Positions 7,164-15,903 are shown, numbered from the stretch's first letter. The stretch is DNA of 64,000 nt from Nocardioides sp. PD653-B2 (GCF_002117935.1 NZ_BDJE01000041.1:1-64000); one strand, 5' to 3'. Numbers and translations: made by a program. Notes: generated by a model not told the origin, from the sequence alone.

Positions 7164-7182
7164 TTAGGTGAGCCTAACCTTA
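7164..7182. promoter_or_regulatory. DtxR/IdeR-type iron box
   Basis: TTAGGTGAGCCTAACCTTA closely matches the 19-bp consensus palindrome TTAGGTTAGSCTAACCTAA bound by Fe2+-DtxR/IdeR. It lies 18 bases upstream of the siderophore-binding lipoprotein start, where binding would block transcription when iron is plentiful. Confidence 0.85.
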
Positions 7183-7218
7183 TCTACATCGCTCGTCCCT
7201 GTCGTCCACCCGGGTTGA

Positions 7219-7235
7219 TATCAGCAGCATTGATA
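7219..7235. promoter_or_regulatory. Candidate ArsR-family operator
   Basis: TATCA-N7-TGATA is a 5-bp inverted repeat ending 6 bases before the SRPBCC start codon. Size, AT-rich arms and position suit autoregulation by the ArsR protein encoded as the second gene of the pair. Confidence 0.45.
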
Positions 7236-7240
7236 CGACG

Positions 7241-7885
7241 ATGATGGCCATGAAGACCTCCCCCGCCGACCACCTCGGCCAGGTGCGCCGAGCCCTCTCG
7301 ACGACCACGCGCGACGGCCAGGAGCTGCGGCTCCTCACCGTCGAGCGGACCTTCGACGCCACGCTCGAGGAGGTGTGGGACGCGCTGACGACCGCCGAGC
7401 GGATCTCGACGTGGATGACGCCGGTCACCGGCGACCTCGAGCCGGGCGGCCGCTACCAGCTCGAGGGCAACGCCGGCGGCGAGGTGCTCGCCTGCGACCC
7501 GCCCGAGCGACTCGCCCTGACGTGGGAGGACGGCGACCAGGTCAGCTGGGTGGACGTCAGCCTGCGCCCGACCGACGGCGGCACGCTGCTCCAGCTCGAC
7601 CACTCCGCACCGGTCGACCCGGCGATGTGGGAGCAGTACGGCCCCGGTGCGGTCGGGATCGGCTGGGAGATGGGCCTGATGGGACTCGCCGAGCACCTCG
7701 CGGACCCGGCCGGACCGGCGCCGCGCGACGACCTCCCGGACCTGGGCGACTACCTGACGCGCAGCAGCGCGGCGTGGGCGGAGGCCAGCATCGCCGCCGG
7801 CACCGACCCGGACGCCGCACGGGCCGCCGGCGCGCGCTGCACGGCTGCGTACACCGGGGCACCCGAGGCCCCGCCCGAGGACTGA
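7241..7885 (+). CDS. SRPBCC (AHSA1-like) domain protein
   Basis: A 214-residue protein with an AHSA1/START-type fold. Residues about 27-70 (LRLLTVERTFDATLEEVWDAL followed by the TTAERISTWM loop) and the GGRYQLEGNAGGEVLACDPPERLALTW segment are typical. The C-terminal third is an extension rich in Ala and Asp. Such proteins bind hydrophobic ligands or assist other proteins, and in actinobacteria they often pair with an ArsR regulator. Here an ArsR gene begins 2 bases after the stop, so the two form an operon. ATG is found at 7241, 7244 and 7250; the exact start is open. Ligand unknown. Confidence 0.85.
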   Translation: MMAMKTSPADHLGQVRRALSTTTRDGQELRLLTVERTFDATLEEVWDALTTAERISTWMTPVTGDLEPGGRYQLEGNAGGEVLACDPPERLALTWEDGDQVSWVDVSLRPTDGGTLLQLDHSAPVDPAMWEQYGPGAVGIGWEMGLMGLAEHLADPAGPAPRDDLPDLGDYLTRSSAAWAEASIAAGTDPDAARAAGARCTAAYTGAPEAPPED

Positions 7886-7887
7886 GG

Positions 7888-8217
7888 GTGCAGGCGTTCG
7901 ACGTCCTCGGCGACCCGGTGCGGCGCCGGATCCTCGAGCTCCTCGCGACCGGCGAGCATGCCTCGGGCGAGGTCGTCGACGTGATCTCCGCCGAGTTCGG
8001 CATCGGCCAGCCGGCCGTGTCGATGCAGCTGCGGGTGCTGCGCGAGAGCGGCTTCGCGACCGTGCGGGCCGAGGGCCCGCGCCGGCTCTACGCAATCGAC
8101 GCCGGCCCGATGGCGGAGGTCGACGCCTGGCTGGCGCGCTTCCGTGGCTTCTGGGAGCAGCGCCTCGACGCCCTCGAGACCGAGATCAACAGAGGACGCC
8201 GTACGACTCGGCCCTAG
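7888..8217 (+). CDS. ArsR family transcriptional regulator
   Basis: A 109-residue winged-helix repressor starting at GTG. The ArsR pattern is complete: FDVLGDPVRRRILELLATGE, then EFGIGQPAVSMQLRVLRESGFATVRAEG as the recognition helix, and the wing RRLYAID. No Cys-containing metal site is present, so it belongs to the non-metal ArsR group usually paired with SRPBCC genes. It probably controls its own operon through the TATCA-N7-TGATA repeat before the first gene. The stop codon overlaps that of ilvE on the other strand by four bases. Confidence 0.85.
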   Translation: MQAFDVLGDPVRRRILELLATGEHASGEVVDVISAEFGIGQPAVSMQLRVLRESGFATVRAEGPRRLYAIDAGPMAEVDAWLARFRGFWEQRLDALETEINRGRRTTRP

Positions 8218-9290
8218 ACGATGCGGTGCATCCAGCCGAACGTGTCCTCGGCGCGGCCGTACTGGATGTCGACGAGCGCCTTGCGCAGCTGCATGGTCAC
8301 CTCGCCGGCCTCGGCCGCGCAGGGCACCTCGCCGCCGGCCCACTTCAGGGCGCCGACCGGGGTGACGACCGCGGCGGTGCCGCAGGCGAAGATCTCGGTG
8401 ATCGCGCCGCTGGTGACGCCGTCGCGCCACTCGTCGATGGAGATCTTGCGCTCCTCGACCTGGTGGCCGAGCTTGCCGGCGAGCTCGATGATGCTGGCCC
8501 GGGTGATGCCCTCGAGGATGGTGCCGGTCGCGGGCGTGACGATGCGGCCGTCGTCGTAGACGAAGTACATGTTCATGCCGCCGAGCTCTTCGATGTACTT
8601 GCCCTCCTGGCCGTCGAGGAAGACGACCTGGTCGCAGCCGTGGCTGGTGGCCTCCTGCTGCGCGACCAGCGAGCTGGCGTAGTTGCCGCCGGTCTTGGCC
8701 GCACCCATGCCGCCGCGCCCGGCGCGGGTGTACTCCTCGGTGAGCCAGAGCGTCACCGGCTTCACGCCGCCCTTGAAGTAGGCGCCGGCCGGGCTCGCGA
8801 TGACCATGAAGGTGACGTGCTGCGACGGGCGGACGCCGAGGAACTTCTCGGTGGCGATCATGAACGGCCTCACGTAGAGGCTCTTCTCCCCCGCCGGGTC
8901 CGGCACCCATCGCTGGTCGACGGTCACCAGCGCGTCGACCGCCTGCACGAAGTCGTCGACGTCGAGCACCGGGAGCGCGAGCCGGTGGCTCGAGCGCACC
9001 ATGCGGGCGGCGTTCTCCTCCGGCCGGAACGACCAGATCGACCCGTCCTGATGGCGGTAGGCCTTCATGCCCTCGAAGGTCTCCTGCGCGTAGTGCAGGA
9101 CCGCCGTGGCCGGGTCGAGGGTGAGCGGGCCGTACGGCTCGATGCGGGCGTCGTGCCAGCCCGCGTCGGGGGTCCACTCGACGGTGAACATGTGGTCGGT
9201 GAAGTGGTTGCCGAAGCCCGGGTTCGCGAGGATCTCGGCGAGGCGGGTGTCGTCGACGACGGTGGTGGACGGGGTGGTGCTGATCTCCAT
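8214..9290 (-). CDS. ilvE: Branched-chain amino acid aminotransferase
   Basis: A 358-residue class IV PLP enzyme that interconverts Val/Leu/Ile and their 2-oxo acids using 2-oxoglutarate/glutamate. Recognisable blocks include HYAQETFEGMKAYR, SLYVRPFMIATE, GMGAAKTGGNYASSL with the Schiff-base lysine nearby, EELGGMNMYFVY, TGTILEGITRASIIELA and EIFACGTAAVVTPVG. The length suits the BCAT group. I start at ATG 9290, which gives a short polar N-terminus; a longer frame upstream is not needed. leuB follows upstream on the same strand after 91 bases that contain a strong hairpin. Confidence 0.95.
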   Translation of the reverse strand: MEISTTPSTTVVDDTRLAEILANPGFGNHFTDHMFTVEWTPDAGWHDARIEPYGPLTLDPATAVLHYAQETFEGMKAYRHQDGSIWSFRPEENAARMVRSSHRLALPVLDVDDFVQAVDALVTVDQRWVPDPAGEKSLYVRPFMIATEKFLGVRPSQHVTFMVIASPAGAYFKGGVKPVTLWLTEEYTRAGRGGMGAAKTGGNYASSLVAQQEATSHGCDQVVFLDGQEGKYIEELGGMNMYFVYDDGRIVTPATGTILEGITRASIIELAGKLGHQVEERKISIDEWRDGVTSGAITEIFACGTAAVVTPVGALKWAGGEVPCAAEAGEVTMQLRKALVDIQYGRAEDTFGWMHRIV

Positions 9291-9327
9291 GGGGGACAAC
9301 TTAGTAGGCCTTCCTACGAAATGCCGC

Positions 9328-9357
9328 CGGCCGGGCACCCCAATGTGGGCCCGGCCG
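9328..9357. terminator. Hairpin between leuB and ilvE
   Basis: CGGCCGGGC (9328-9336) pairs perfectly with GCCCGGCCG (9349-9357). It lies after the leuB stop on the minus strand, with no T-run. It may be a factor-independent terminator of actinobacterial type or an mRNA-stabilising stem. Confidence 0.5.
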
Positions 9358-9381
9358 TCGGTGGGAGCCGACGAGGGGGCG

Positions 9382-10461
9382 TCAGCTGCCTACTCGGGCG
9401 GCGATGGCGTCGCCGACCTCCGCCGTACGGCGGGTGGTACCGGGCCGGCGGTCGGCCAGGTCCGCGATGGCGGCGGCCTCGACCGCCGCGGCGGCGTCGG
9501 GGTGTCCGAGGTGGTCGAGCAGGAGCGCGACGGACAGGATGGCTGCCGTCGGGTCGGCCTTCTGCTGGCCCGCGATGTCGGGCGCAGAGCCGTGGACCGG
9601 CTCGAACATGCTGGGCGCGGTGCGGTCCGGGTTCACGTTGCCGGACGCCGCGAGCCCGATGCCGCCGGTGATGGCGGCGGCGAGGTCGGTGATGATGTCG
9701 CCGAAGAGGTTGTCGGTGACGATCACGTCGAAGCGGGACGGGTCGGTCGTCATGAAGATCATGGCCGCGTCGATGTGCATGTAGTCGGTCGTGACGTCGG
9801 GGTACTCCGCGGCGACCTGCTGGAAGAGCCGCCACCAGACGGAGCCGGCGTTCACGAGCACGTTGGTCTTGTGGACCAGGGTGAGCTTCTGGCGCGGTCG
9901 GCGCTGGGCCCGGGCGAAGGCGTCGCGGACGACGCGCTCGACACCGAAGGCGGTATTGACCGAGACCTCGGTCGCGACCTCCTGCGGAGTGCCGACGCGC
10001 AGGGCGCCGCCGTTGCCGGTGTAGGGCCCCTCGGTGCCCTCGCGGACGACCACGAAGTCGACCTCGCCAGGGTCTGCCAGCGGTGAGACCACCCCCGGGA
10101 AGATGCGGGACGGTCGCAGGTTGACGTAGTGGTCGAGCTCGAAGCGCAGCCGCAGCAGCAGCCCGCGCTCGAGGATGCCCGGGGGCAGGTTCGGGTCGTT
10201 GGGCTTGCCGCCCACCGCACCGAGGAGGATGGCGTCGTGCTCGCGGATCTCGCTGAGCACGGAGTCGGGCAGCACCTCGCCGGTGGCGAGGTAGCGCTCG
10301 GCGCCGAGGTCGTAGCGGGTCGGCTCGAACTTCACGCCGGCAGGTGCCGCGACCTCGAGCACCTTGAGGGCCTCGGCGGTCACCTCCTGGCCGATGCCGT
10401 CGCCGGGGATGACGGCGAGCTTCAGCGTGCCGGTGCTGGTGGTCGGGTTCGAGTCGCTCAT
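9382..10461 (-). CDS. leuB: 3-isopropylmalate dehydrogenase
   Basis: A 359-residue NAD-dependent decarboxylating dehydrogenase, the third committed step of leucine synthesis. The beginning [20 protein letters not shown], the segment [15 protein letters not shown], the substrate loop [36 protein letters not shown], the conserved [25 protein letters not shown], and [12 protein letters not shown] with [10 protein letters not shown] are all typical of actinobacterial LeuB. The protein is complete. It is transcribed toward ilvE. A 45-codon small gene ends 10 bases upstream of its start and is probably read on the same transcript. Confidence 0.97.
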   Translation of the reverse strand: MSDSNPTTSTGTLKLAVIPGDGIGQEVTAEALKVLEVAAPAGVKFEPTRYDLGAERYLATGEVLPDSVLSEIREHDAILLGAVGGKPNDPNLPPGILERGLLLRLRFELDHYVNLRPSRIFPGVVSPLADPGEVDFVVVREGTEGPYTGNGGALRVGTPQEVATEVSVNTAFGVERVVRDAFARAQRRPRQKLTLVHKTNVLVNAGSVWWRLFQQVAAEYPDVTTDYMHIDAAMIFMTTDPSRFDVIVTDNLFGDIITDLAAAITGGIGLAASGNVNPDRTAPSMFEPVHGSAPDIAGQQKADPTAAILSVALLLDHLGHPDAAAAVEAAAIADLADRRPGTTRRTAEVGDAIAARVGS

Positions 10462-10471
10462 GGCAGCAACG

Positions 10472-10609
10472 CTAGTTGTCGTCGGGGCGCTGGCCGCCGT
10501 TGTCCCGCAGGTCGAGCGACTCCTGCAGGGCCGCGATCACGTTCTCGTGGCTGCGCGGGTTGTCGGGGTGGTGGCTGGCGGGTCCCCACTCGGGGTACAT
10601 GTCGTACAT
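10472..10609 (-). CDS. Small hypothetical protein (45 aa)
   Basis: The likely product starts [16 protein letters not shown] and ends [18 protein letters not shown]. It is hydrophilic, has no membrane segment, and carries one predicted helix ([13 protein letters not shown]). It lies 10 bases upstream of leuB on the same strand. I start at ATG 10609; a longer open frame to 10741 would add a basic, low-information N-terminus. Function unknown. The compact aromatic start and tidy spacing to leuB make it look like a real short gene. Confidence 0.6.
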   Translation of the reverse strand: MYDMYPEWGPASHHPDNPRSHENVIAALQESLDLRDNGGQRPDDN

Positions 10610-10998
10610 CGGAATCGCTCTCTCTGAGTCTCGTGTTTCGTGGGCTGGGTGTCGGACTGCCATTCGGCTCGACACACCTGAAACGAAGAGACTCCGTGCG
10701 AGAACAGTCGACTCATGGGTCGCACGAGAGGGAGAAACCATCCAGAGTGCGGATCGCGCGGTGCTGGCTGGGCGATCTCACAACGGAGACATCTTCGATT
10801 GAGATGTGCCGAGAGACCGCAACGCCGAACACCGCGACGAGGTGGCCTCTCTTAACAGGCCTCGCCGCGGCACTCGATGAGTACGAAAATGCTCCGCATG
10901 GTGACGCAACCGTAGGCCACCTCGCGCCGTACGGCCACGACATTCCACGGAGTGTTCGGTATGCGAGACGGCCGTCCCGGAATGAAAGACTCCCACGC
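10610..10998. other. 389-base intergenic region, no convincing gene
   Basis: This divergent space between the small gene and the methyltransferase looks less GC-rich than its surroundings and must hold both promoters. It includes an imperfect hairpin around 10842-10865 (GGCCT…AGGCC). Short frames exist on both strands (for example a 15-codon minus frame at 10852-10899), but none has convincing support. Confidence 0.5.
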
Positions 10999-11565
10999 AT
11001 GAGCGCCCCACCCGAGCTGCCCGACGTGGTGTCCCGCGCGTTCGCCGTCTCCCGGAAGGCCGGCTACGCGTCGTTCTGCCGCAACGAGACCGGCCGCCTG
11101 CTGGCCACCCTGGCCGCCACCCGCGGCGGCACGATGGCCGAGTTCGGCACCGGCTGCGGGGTGGGGACGGCGTGGCTGCGCTCCGGTGTCCGCGGCGACG
11201 CCCGGATCATCACCGCCGAGCTCGACGCCAAGCTGGCCGACGCCGCGGCCGAGATCTTCGAGGACGACCCGCAGGTCGAGGTGCTCTCCGCGGACTGGTC
11301 GACGCTGCTCGACAAGGGCCCGTTCTCGCTCCTCTTCCTCGACTCGGGCGAGCCGACCGAGGTCAGCGTCGACTCGGTCGCCGACCTGGTGGAGGCGGGC
11401 GGGATCGTGGTGCTCGACGACTTCACGCCGTGCGAGATCTGGCCGCCGATCACCTACGGCCGGGTCGACACCCTGCGCGAGCAGTGGCTCACCGACGAGC
11501 GCTTCACCGCCGTCGAGGTGATGGTCGCCCCCGACGCGTCCGCGATCGTCGCCACCAAGCGCTGA
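10999..11565 (+). CDS. O-methyltransferase-like SAM-dependent enzyme
   Basis: A 188-residue class I methyltransferase. The SAM-binding glycine motif is MAEFGTGCGVGTAWL (about residue 47-61), followed by the acidic residue in RIITAELDAKLADAA and by VEVLSADW. Near residue 115 is the LLFLDSGEP segment, and VVLDDFTP corresponds to the metal-binding DD motif region of the cation-dependent catechol-type family, though the sequence is shorter than usual. The start ATG 10999 gives a compact N-terminus. The gene stands alone and is followed by a tandem repeat. The methyl acceptor cannot be told. Confidence 0.8.
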   Translation: MSAPPELPDVVSRAFAVSRKAGYASFCRNETGRLLATLAATRGGTMAEFGTGCGVGTAWLRSGVRGDARIITAELDAKLADAAAEIFEDDPQVEVLSADWSTLLDKGPFSLLFLDSGEPTEVSVDSVADLVEAGGIVVLDDFTPCEIWPPITYGRVDTLREQWLTDERFTAVEVMVAPDASAIVATKR

Positions 11566-11574
11566 CGGCGGCTC

Positions 11575-11780
11575 GGGTGGTTTCGAGGCTCGTCGCTGGC
11601 GCTCCTCACACCTCAACCACCGTCTGGGTGGTTTCGAGGCTCGTCGCTGGCGCTCCTCACACCTCAACCACCGTCTGGGTGGTTTCGAGGCTCGTCGCTG
11701 GCGCTCCTCACACGTCAACCCCCGTCTCGGTGGTTGAGGTGCGAAGGCGCTCTGGCGCCTGAGCCTCGAAACCTCCCGAC
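11575..11780. repeat. 51-bp tandem repeat (three units) plus an inverted copy
   Basis: The units begin at 11575, 11626 and 11677 with GGGTGGTTTCGAGG and end in CTCAACCACCGTCT; the first two are nearly identical and the third has a few changes. From about 11728 a diverged inverted copy follows (GGTGGTTGAGGTGCG … GCCTCGAAACC), so the last unit and the inverted copy can form a long hairpin. The array fills the space between the methyltransferase and the convergent yczE gene. It probably acts as a terminator or is a dispersed genus-specific repeat. Confidence 0.9.
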
Positions 11781-11789
11781 GTCGAGCCC

Positions 11790-12449
11790 TCAGCCCTGCA
11801 CCGTGGCGTCGATGGTCCAGAAGGGCAGCCAGAGCTGGGTGAGCGGGCCGATCGCCAGCGCGAAGAGGACCGTCCCGATGCCGAGCGTGCCGCCGAGGAG
11901 CAGGCCGATCAGCACCACGCTCACCTCGAGGCCGGTGCGCACCAGCCGCAGCGAGAGCCCGGTACGCCGGGCCAGACCGGTCATCAGCCCGTCCCGCGGG
12001 CCGCGGCCGAACTGCGCCCCGATGTAGAGCGCGGTCGCCAGGGCGCAGAGCGCCACGCCGCCGAGCATCAGCGCGATGCGGAGCACCAGCAGGTCGGGCC
12101 GGTCCAGCAGCGCCAGCGTGGCGTCGGCCGCGAAGCCGACGACCAGGGCGTTGGAGATGGTGCCGATGCCCGGCATCTCGCGCAGCGGGATCCATCCGAT
12201 CAGCACCACGAAGCTCATCAGCACGACCGCCTGGCCGATGGTGATCGGCAGGTGGTGGGTGAGCCCGGAGTGGAGCACGTCCCAGGGCGCCAGGCCGAGG
12301 TCGCCGCGGATCATCAGGCCCAGCGAGACGCCGTACAGGACGAGGCCGACGTACAGCTGCGGCAGGCGACGAGCGAGCCGTCCGGCGCGGAACTGCGCGA
12401 TCGGGCCGAGGTCGGTCAGGCCCGGGCGGGCGGTGGCGGTCGTGGTCAC
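11790..12449 (-). CDS. YczE/YitT-like integral membrane protein
   Basis: A 219-residue membrane protein with about five or six helices, beginning after a cytoplasmic N-terminus with RRLPQLYVGLVLYGVSLGLM. The segment GDLGLAPWDVLHSGL and the later GAQFGRGPRDGLMTGL are the two conserved signatures of the YczE family. The role of YczE is not established. The gene is divergent from a MocR-type regulator gene 61 bases away, the same pairing as the yczE/yczR arrangement known in other bacteria, so control by that regulator is likely. Start GTG 12449 is chosen because the frame upstream crosses into the regulator. Confidence 0.8.
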   Translation of the reverse strand: MTTTATARPGLTDLGPIAQFRAGRLARRLPQLYVGLVLYGVSLGLMIRGDLGLAPWDVLHSGLTHHLPITIGQAVVLMSFVVLIGWIPLREMPGIGTISNALVVGFAADATLALLDRPDLLVLRIALMLGGVALCALATALYIGAQFGRGPRDGLMTGLARRTGLSLRLVRTGLEVSVVLIGLLLGGTLGIGTVLFALAIGPLTQLWLPFWTIDATVQG

Positions 12450-12466
12450 GGGCCCATCCTGGCGGA

Positions 12467-12493
12467 GATTGGCCTTCTCCTGAATAGCCAATC
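12467..12493. promoter_or_regulatory. Palindromic operator between yczE-like and MocR genes
   Basis: GATTGGC (12467-12473) and GCCAATC (12487-12493) form a perfect 7-bp inverted repeat with a 13-base spacer, centred in the 61-base divergent promoter region. It is the obvious candidate site for the MocR-type regulator controlling both directions. Confidence 0.65.
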
Positions 12494-12510
12494 GTGGAAG
12501 GGTGGCCTGC

Positions 12511-13947
12511 ATGTCCTCCCTCATCAGCGCCGGCCGGGTGGCCACCCTCGTGGGCGACTTCGACCGCTCCCCGGCGTACGCCGGCCTCGCCGACGCGCTC
12601 ACCCTCCTGATCGGCGACGGCCGGATCGCCCTCGACACCCGGCTGCCGAGCGAGCGCGAGCTCACCGAGGTCCTGGGCGTCTCGCGCACCACCGTCACCC
12701 GGGCCTACGCCGAGCTGCGCGACGCCGGGTACGCCGTCGCCCGGCGCGGGTCCGGCACCTTCACCCGGGTCCCGGGCGGCCGGGCCCGGGCCCACGACCG
12801 CGCGCTCCTCCCCCGCCCCGGCGACCACGACGCGATCGACCTCAACTGCGCCGCACACTCGGCCCCGGCCGGGCTGGCCAAGGCCTACGTCGACGCGGCC
12901 GCCGACCTGCCGGCGTACCTCGGCGGGCACGGCTACTTCCCCACCGGCCTCCCGCAGCTGCAGCAGGCCATCGCGCGGGGGTACGACGAGCGAGGGCTGC
13001 CGACCGACCCCGACCAGATCATGGTGACCGCGGGCGCGCTGTCCGCAGCGTCGATCGTCGCCCAGGCGTTCACGCGGGCCGGCGACCGGGTGCTCGTCGA
13101 GTCCCCGGTCTACCCGAACGCCACCGACGCGCTGCGGCAGGGCGGCGCGCGGCTCACCCCGTCGCCCGTCGACCCCGAGGGCTGGGACCTCGACGCGGTC
13201 GGCGCGACACTGCGCCAGACGTCGCCGCGGCTGGCGTACCTGATCCCCGACTTCCAGAACCCGACCGGCCACCTGATGACCGACGCGCAGCGCGAGGAGT
13301 ACGCCGCCCACCTGCGCCGCGCCCACACCGTCGCGATCGTCGACGAGGCCCACCAGGCTCTGGCGCTCGAGGGGCAGGTGATGCCGCGGCCGTTCGCGGC
13401 GTTCGCCCCCGACACGATCACGATCGGCAGCGCGAGCAAGAGCTTCTGGGGCGGCCTGCGGCTCGGCTGGATCCGCGCGCCGCACGGTCAGCTCGACCGC
13501 CTCACCCGGGCGCGGGTCAGCATGGACCTCGGCGCCCCGGTGCTGGAGCAGCTGGTGCTGCTGCGCCTGCTGGCCGGACCCGACGCACTCCTGACGGCGC
13601 ACCGCGAGCGGCTGCGCGAGCAGCGCGACGCCCTGGTCGCGGCCATCGGCGACGACCTGCCCGACTGGCGCTTCCGGGTGCCGACCGGCGGCCTGGCGCT
13701 CTGGTGCCAGCTGCCCGGCCCGCACGGCACCGCCGTCGCGGCCGAGGCCGAGCGACGCGGGCTCATCGTGGCGCCGGGTCCGGTGTTCGCCGCGGAGGGC
13801 GGGCTCGACCGCTTCGTCCGGGTCCCCTGGACCCGGCCCACCGACGAGCTGGTCGAGGTGGTCCGCCGGCTCGCCGACGCGTGGTCCGCCGTACGCGACC
13901 GGCCGCCGGGGCGGGGCGCCCCTTCCGGGCGGGTGATGGTGGCGTGA
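12511..13947 (+). CDS. MocR-type regulator (GntR HTH fused to aminotransferase domain)
   Basis: A 478-residue regulator. Residues about 15-85 form the GntR winged helix (YAGLADALTLLIGDGRIALDT, RLPSERELTEVLGVSRTTVTRAY). The rest is a fold-type I aminotransferase domain: YLGGHGYFPTGLPQLQQAIA, IMVTAGALSAASIVAQAF, LIPDFQNPTGHLM, and a PLP lysine in GSASKSFWGG. Such proteins use PLP or an amino-acid adduct as effector. Divergent pairing with the yczE-like gene and the shared palindrome point to a YczR-like role. ATG 12511 is preferred over GTG 12502. The last ~20 residues are low complexity. Confidence 0.9.
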   Translation: MSSLISAGRVATLVGDFDRSPAYAGLADALTLLIGDGRIALDTRLPSERELTEVLGVSRTTVTRAYAELRDAGYAVARRGSGTFTRVPGGRARAHDRALLPRPGDHDAIDLNCAAHSAPAGLAKAYVDAAADLPAYLGGHGYFPTGLPQLQQAIARGYDERGLPTDPDQIMVTAGALSAASIVAQAFTRAGDRVLVESPVYPNATDALRQGGARLTPSPVDPEGWDLDAVGATLRQTSPRLAYLIPDFQNPTGHLMTDAQREEYAAHLRRAHTVAIVDEAHQALALEGQVMPRPFAAFAPDTITIGSASKSFWGGLRLGWIRAPHGQLDRLTRARVSMDLGAPVLEQLVLLRLLAGPDALLTAHRERLREQRDALVAAIGDDLPDWRFRVPTGGLALWCQLPGPHGTAVAAEAERRGLIVAPGPVFAAEGGLDRFVRVPWTRPTDELVEVVRRLADAWSAVRDRPPGRGAPSGRVMVA

Positions 13948-13959
13948 GGGCCAGGGCGC

Positions 13960-15903
13960 CTAGGCCGACCGGCTCGCCTCGCCGGTCGACGATGCCGACC
14001 TGAGCCACACCCGCATCGCCCCGTCGCCACGATTGGCCCAGAGGTGGTAGGGGACGGCCACGATCTCCGCCTCCTCGAGCACCGGTCCACCGTCGGACCG
14101 GTACAGCTCGTCCTCCCAGCCGACCAGCGATGTCGTGTGCCCGGGCACGCAGACCGTCACCGCACCGCCGAGCGATTCGTCCACCCCCGTCGTCGCGGAG
14201 GTGACCTCCGACGCGAGGACGACCTGCAGCGGGTCGACGCCCACGTCCACCTGTTCGACGCAGTAGACCAGCGGCCCCCTCATGAGGGCGCCGCGACCCG
14301 ACGCGGCCGACACGAGCGGGTGGGCGCGCACGAGCACCGCCGGCATCGGCAGGTCGAGCGTCACCTCGTCACCGTCGTTCCAGGCCCGGTCCAGCACCGC
14401 GTAGCCGTCGACGGTGACCGACGCGAGGTCCACCTCGTGTCCGTTCACGGAGAGCGACGGGCGGTCGCACCACCCGGGCAGCCGCACGGCGAGCGGGAAC
14501 TCGGCCGGCGCGCCCATCGCCAGCGACAGCTTCACCGACCCGTCCCAGGGGTAGCTCGTCTCCTGGCGGATCGTGACCTCGGTTCCCCCTACCTCGAAGG
14601 CACCTGTCCCCGAGACGTAGAGGTGCACGGCCACGCCGTCGTCGCCGTGCGAGTACACGTAGGAGGAGAGCGAGGTGAGGAGGCGAGCCAGGTTCGGCGG
14701 GCAGCAGGCGACGCCGAACCACTCGTGGCGGTGGGCCGCGCCCTTGCTCGCCAGCGGGTTGTCGTAGAAGAACGACCGCCCGTCCAGCGAGATCCCGCTC
14801 AGCACGCCGTTGTACAGCGCCCGCTCGAGGATGTCTCCGTAGGAGCTCTTGCGGCGGAGCATCAGCATCCGGTGCGCCCAGAACACCAGGCCGATCGCAG
14901 CACAGGTCTCGGCGTACGCCGTCTCGTCCGGAAGGTCGTAGTCCTCGGTGAAGCCCTCGAGGAGCGCCGACGAACCCAGCCCACCGGTGACGTACATCCG
15001 ACGCCCCGTCAGCCGGGACCAGAGACGCTCACACGCCTCGAGGAGCGACGCGTCGTCGTTCTCGCCCGCCAGGTCCGCCATCGCGCTGTAGAGGTACATC
15101 GCCCGGACCGCGTGCCCCACCGGATCCGCCTGCTCCCGCACGGGCGCATGGGCCTGGTTGTACTCGCGGAAGAGCTGCACCTCCTCGGCCCGGGTGGCGA
15201 AGCGCCACTCGTCGGCGAAGTAGCTCGGCGAGGGACGCTCGGCGTCCTCCAGGTCGAAGTAGAACGGCTGCTGGCCCCGCTCGTCGACGAAGTAGGTGGC
15301 CAGCTCCAGGTAGCGCGAGACACCGGTCGCCCGGTAGAGGCGCACCAGGGCGAGCTCGATCTCCTCGTGTCCGCAGTACCCCCGCTTCTGTCCCGGGCCA
15401 CGTCCGAACACGGAGGCGATGTGGTCGGCGTACCGCATCACGATCTCGAGGAGGGTGCGCTTCCCCGTCGCCGCATGGTGCGCGACGCCGGCCTCGATGA
15501 GGTGCCCGGCCCCGTAGAGCTCGTGCGCGTCGAGCAGGTCGGTCCAGCGCTCGCCCGGCTTGACGACCGTGAAGAACACGTTCAGGTAGCCGTCGGGCTG
15601 CTGCGCTCCCGCCAGCAGGTCGATGGCGGCGTCCACCTTGGACTCGAGGTCCGGATCGTGGTGCTTGGCCAGGACGTAGCTCGCTGCCTCGATCCACTTC
15701 GCGACATCGCTCTCCCAGAAGGGATGCGGCTGGTCGTCACCGGGCTTCCACTGGAGGCGCAGCGCGTCGAACCGCCCGGTCTCCTGCAGCATGGCGTGCT
15801 GGACCGGGAGCGTCACCTCGCGCATCTGCTGGATCTTCGGAGACCAGAAGTGGTCCTCGATCGAGGATCGCGTGAGAGAGACCGGGACATGTCGCATGGG
15901 CAT
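13960..15903 (-). CDS. GH127 beta-L-arabinofuranosidase-like glycosidase
   Basis: A 647-residue enzyme of glycoside hydrolase family 127/DUF1680. An (alpha/alpha)6 barrel (about residues 15-420) is followed by beta-sandwich domains. The residues defined in the HypBA1 prototype are conserved: Glu316 (acid/base position), Glu332 and Cys334 in AETC, and the Cys400-Cys401 pair in VACCPPN, which bind zinc and supply the nucleophile. There is no signal peptide, so it acts on imported sugar. It is the last gene of a leftward run behind two ABC permeases (gap 48 bases). A close relative in GH146 or another specificity is possible. Start could also be Met3 (15897). Confidence 0.88.
   Translation of the reverse strand: MPMRHVPVSLTRSSIEDHFWSPKIQQMREVTLPVQHAMLQETGRFDALRLQWKPGDDQPHPFWESDVAKWIEAASYVLAKHHDPDLESKVDAAIDLLAGAQQPDGYLNVFFTVVKPGERWTDLLDAHELYGAGHLIEAGVAHHAATGKRTLLEIVMRYADHIASVFGRGPGQKRGYCGHEEIELALVRLYRATGVSRYLELATYFVDERGQQPFYFDLEDAERPSPSYFADEWRFATRAEEVQLFREYNQAHAPVREQADPVGHAVRAMYLYSAMADLAGENDDASLLEACERLWSRLTGRRMYVTGGLGSSALLEGFTEDYDLPDETAYAETCAAIGLVFWAHRMLMLRRKSSYGDILERALYNGVLSGISLDGRSFFYDNPLASKGAAHRHEWFGVACCPPNLARLLTSLSSYVYSHGDDGVAVHLYVSGTGAFEVGGTEVTIRQETSYPWDGSVKLSLAMGAPAEFPLAVRLPGWCDRPSLSVNGHEVDLASVTVDGYAVLDRAWNDGDEVTLDLPMPAVLVRAHPLVSAASGRGALMRGPLVYCVEQVDVGVDPLQVVLASEVTSATTGVDESLGGAVTVCVPGHTTSLVGWEDELYRSDGGPVLEEAEIVAVPYHLWANRGDGAMRVWLRSASSTGEASRSA

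Noticed and set aside
7215..7236. TTGATA and TGATAC before the SRPBCC gene as a -35/-10 promoter
   Set aside because: The spacing of about 10 bases is too short; the inverted repeat reading is more convincing.
10852..10899. Short minus-strand frame with Ile/Val/Leu codons upstream of leuB, as a possible leader peptide
   Set aside because: There is no following T-tailed terminator and the small gene intervenes before leuB; nothing like the ilvB leader is seen.
11575..11727. CRISPR array
   Set aside because: The 51-bp units are contiguous, without unique spacers, and no cas gene is nearby.
10852..13725. 957-codon minus-strand open frame including the repeat array
   Set aside because: It crosses the tandem repeats and lies opposite the MocR and methyltransferase genes; no domain is visible.
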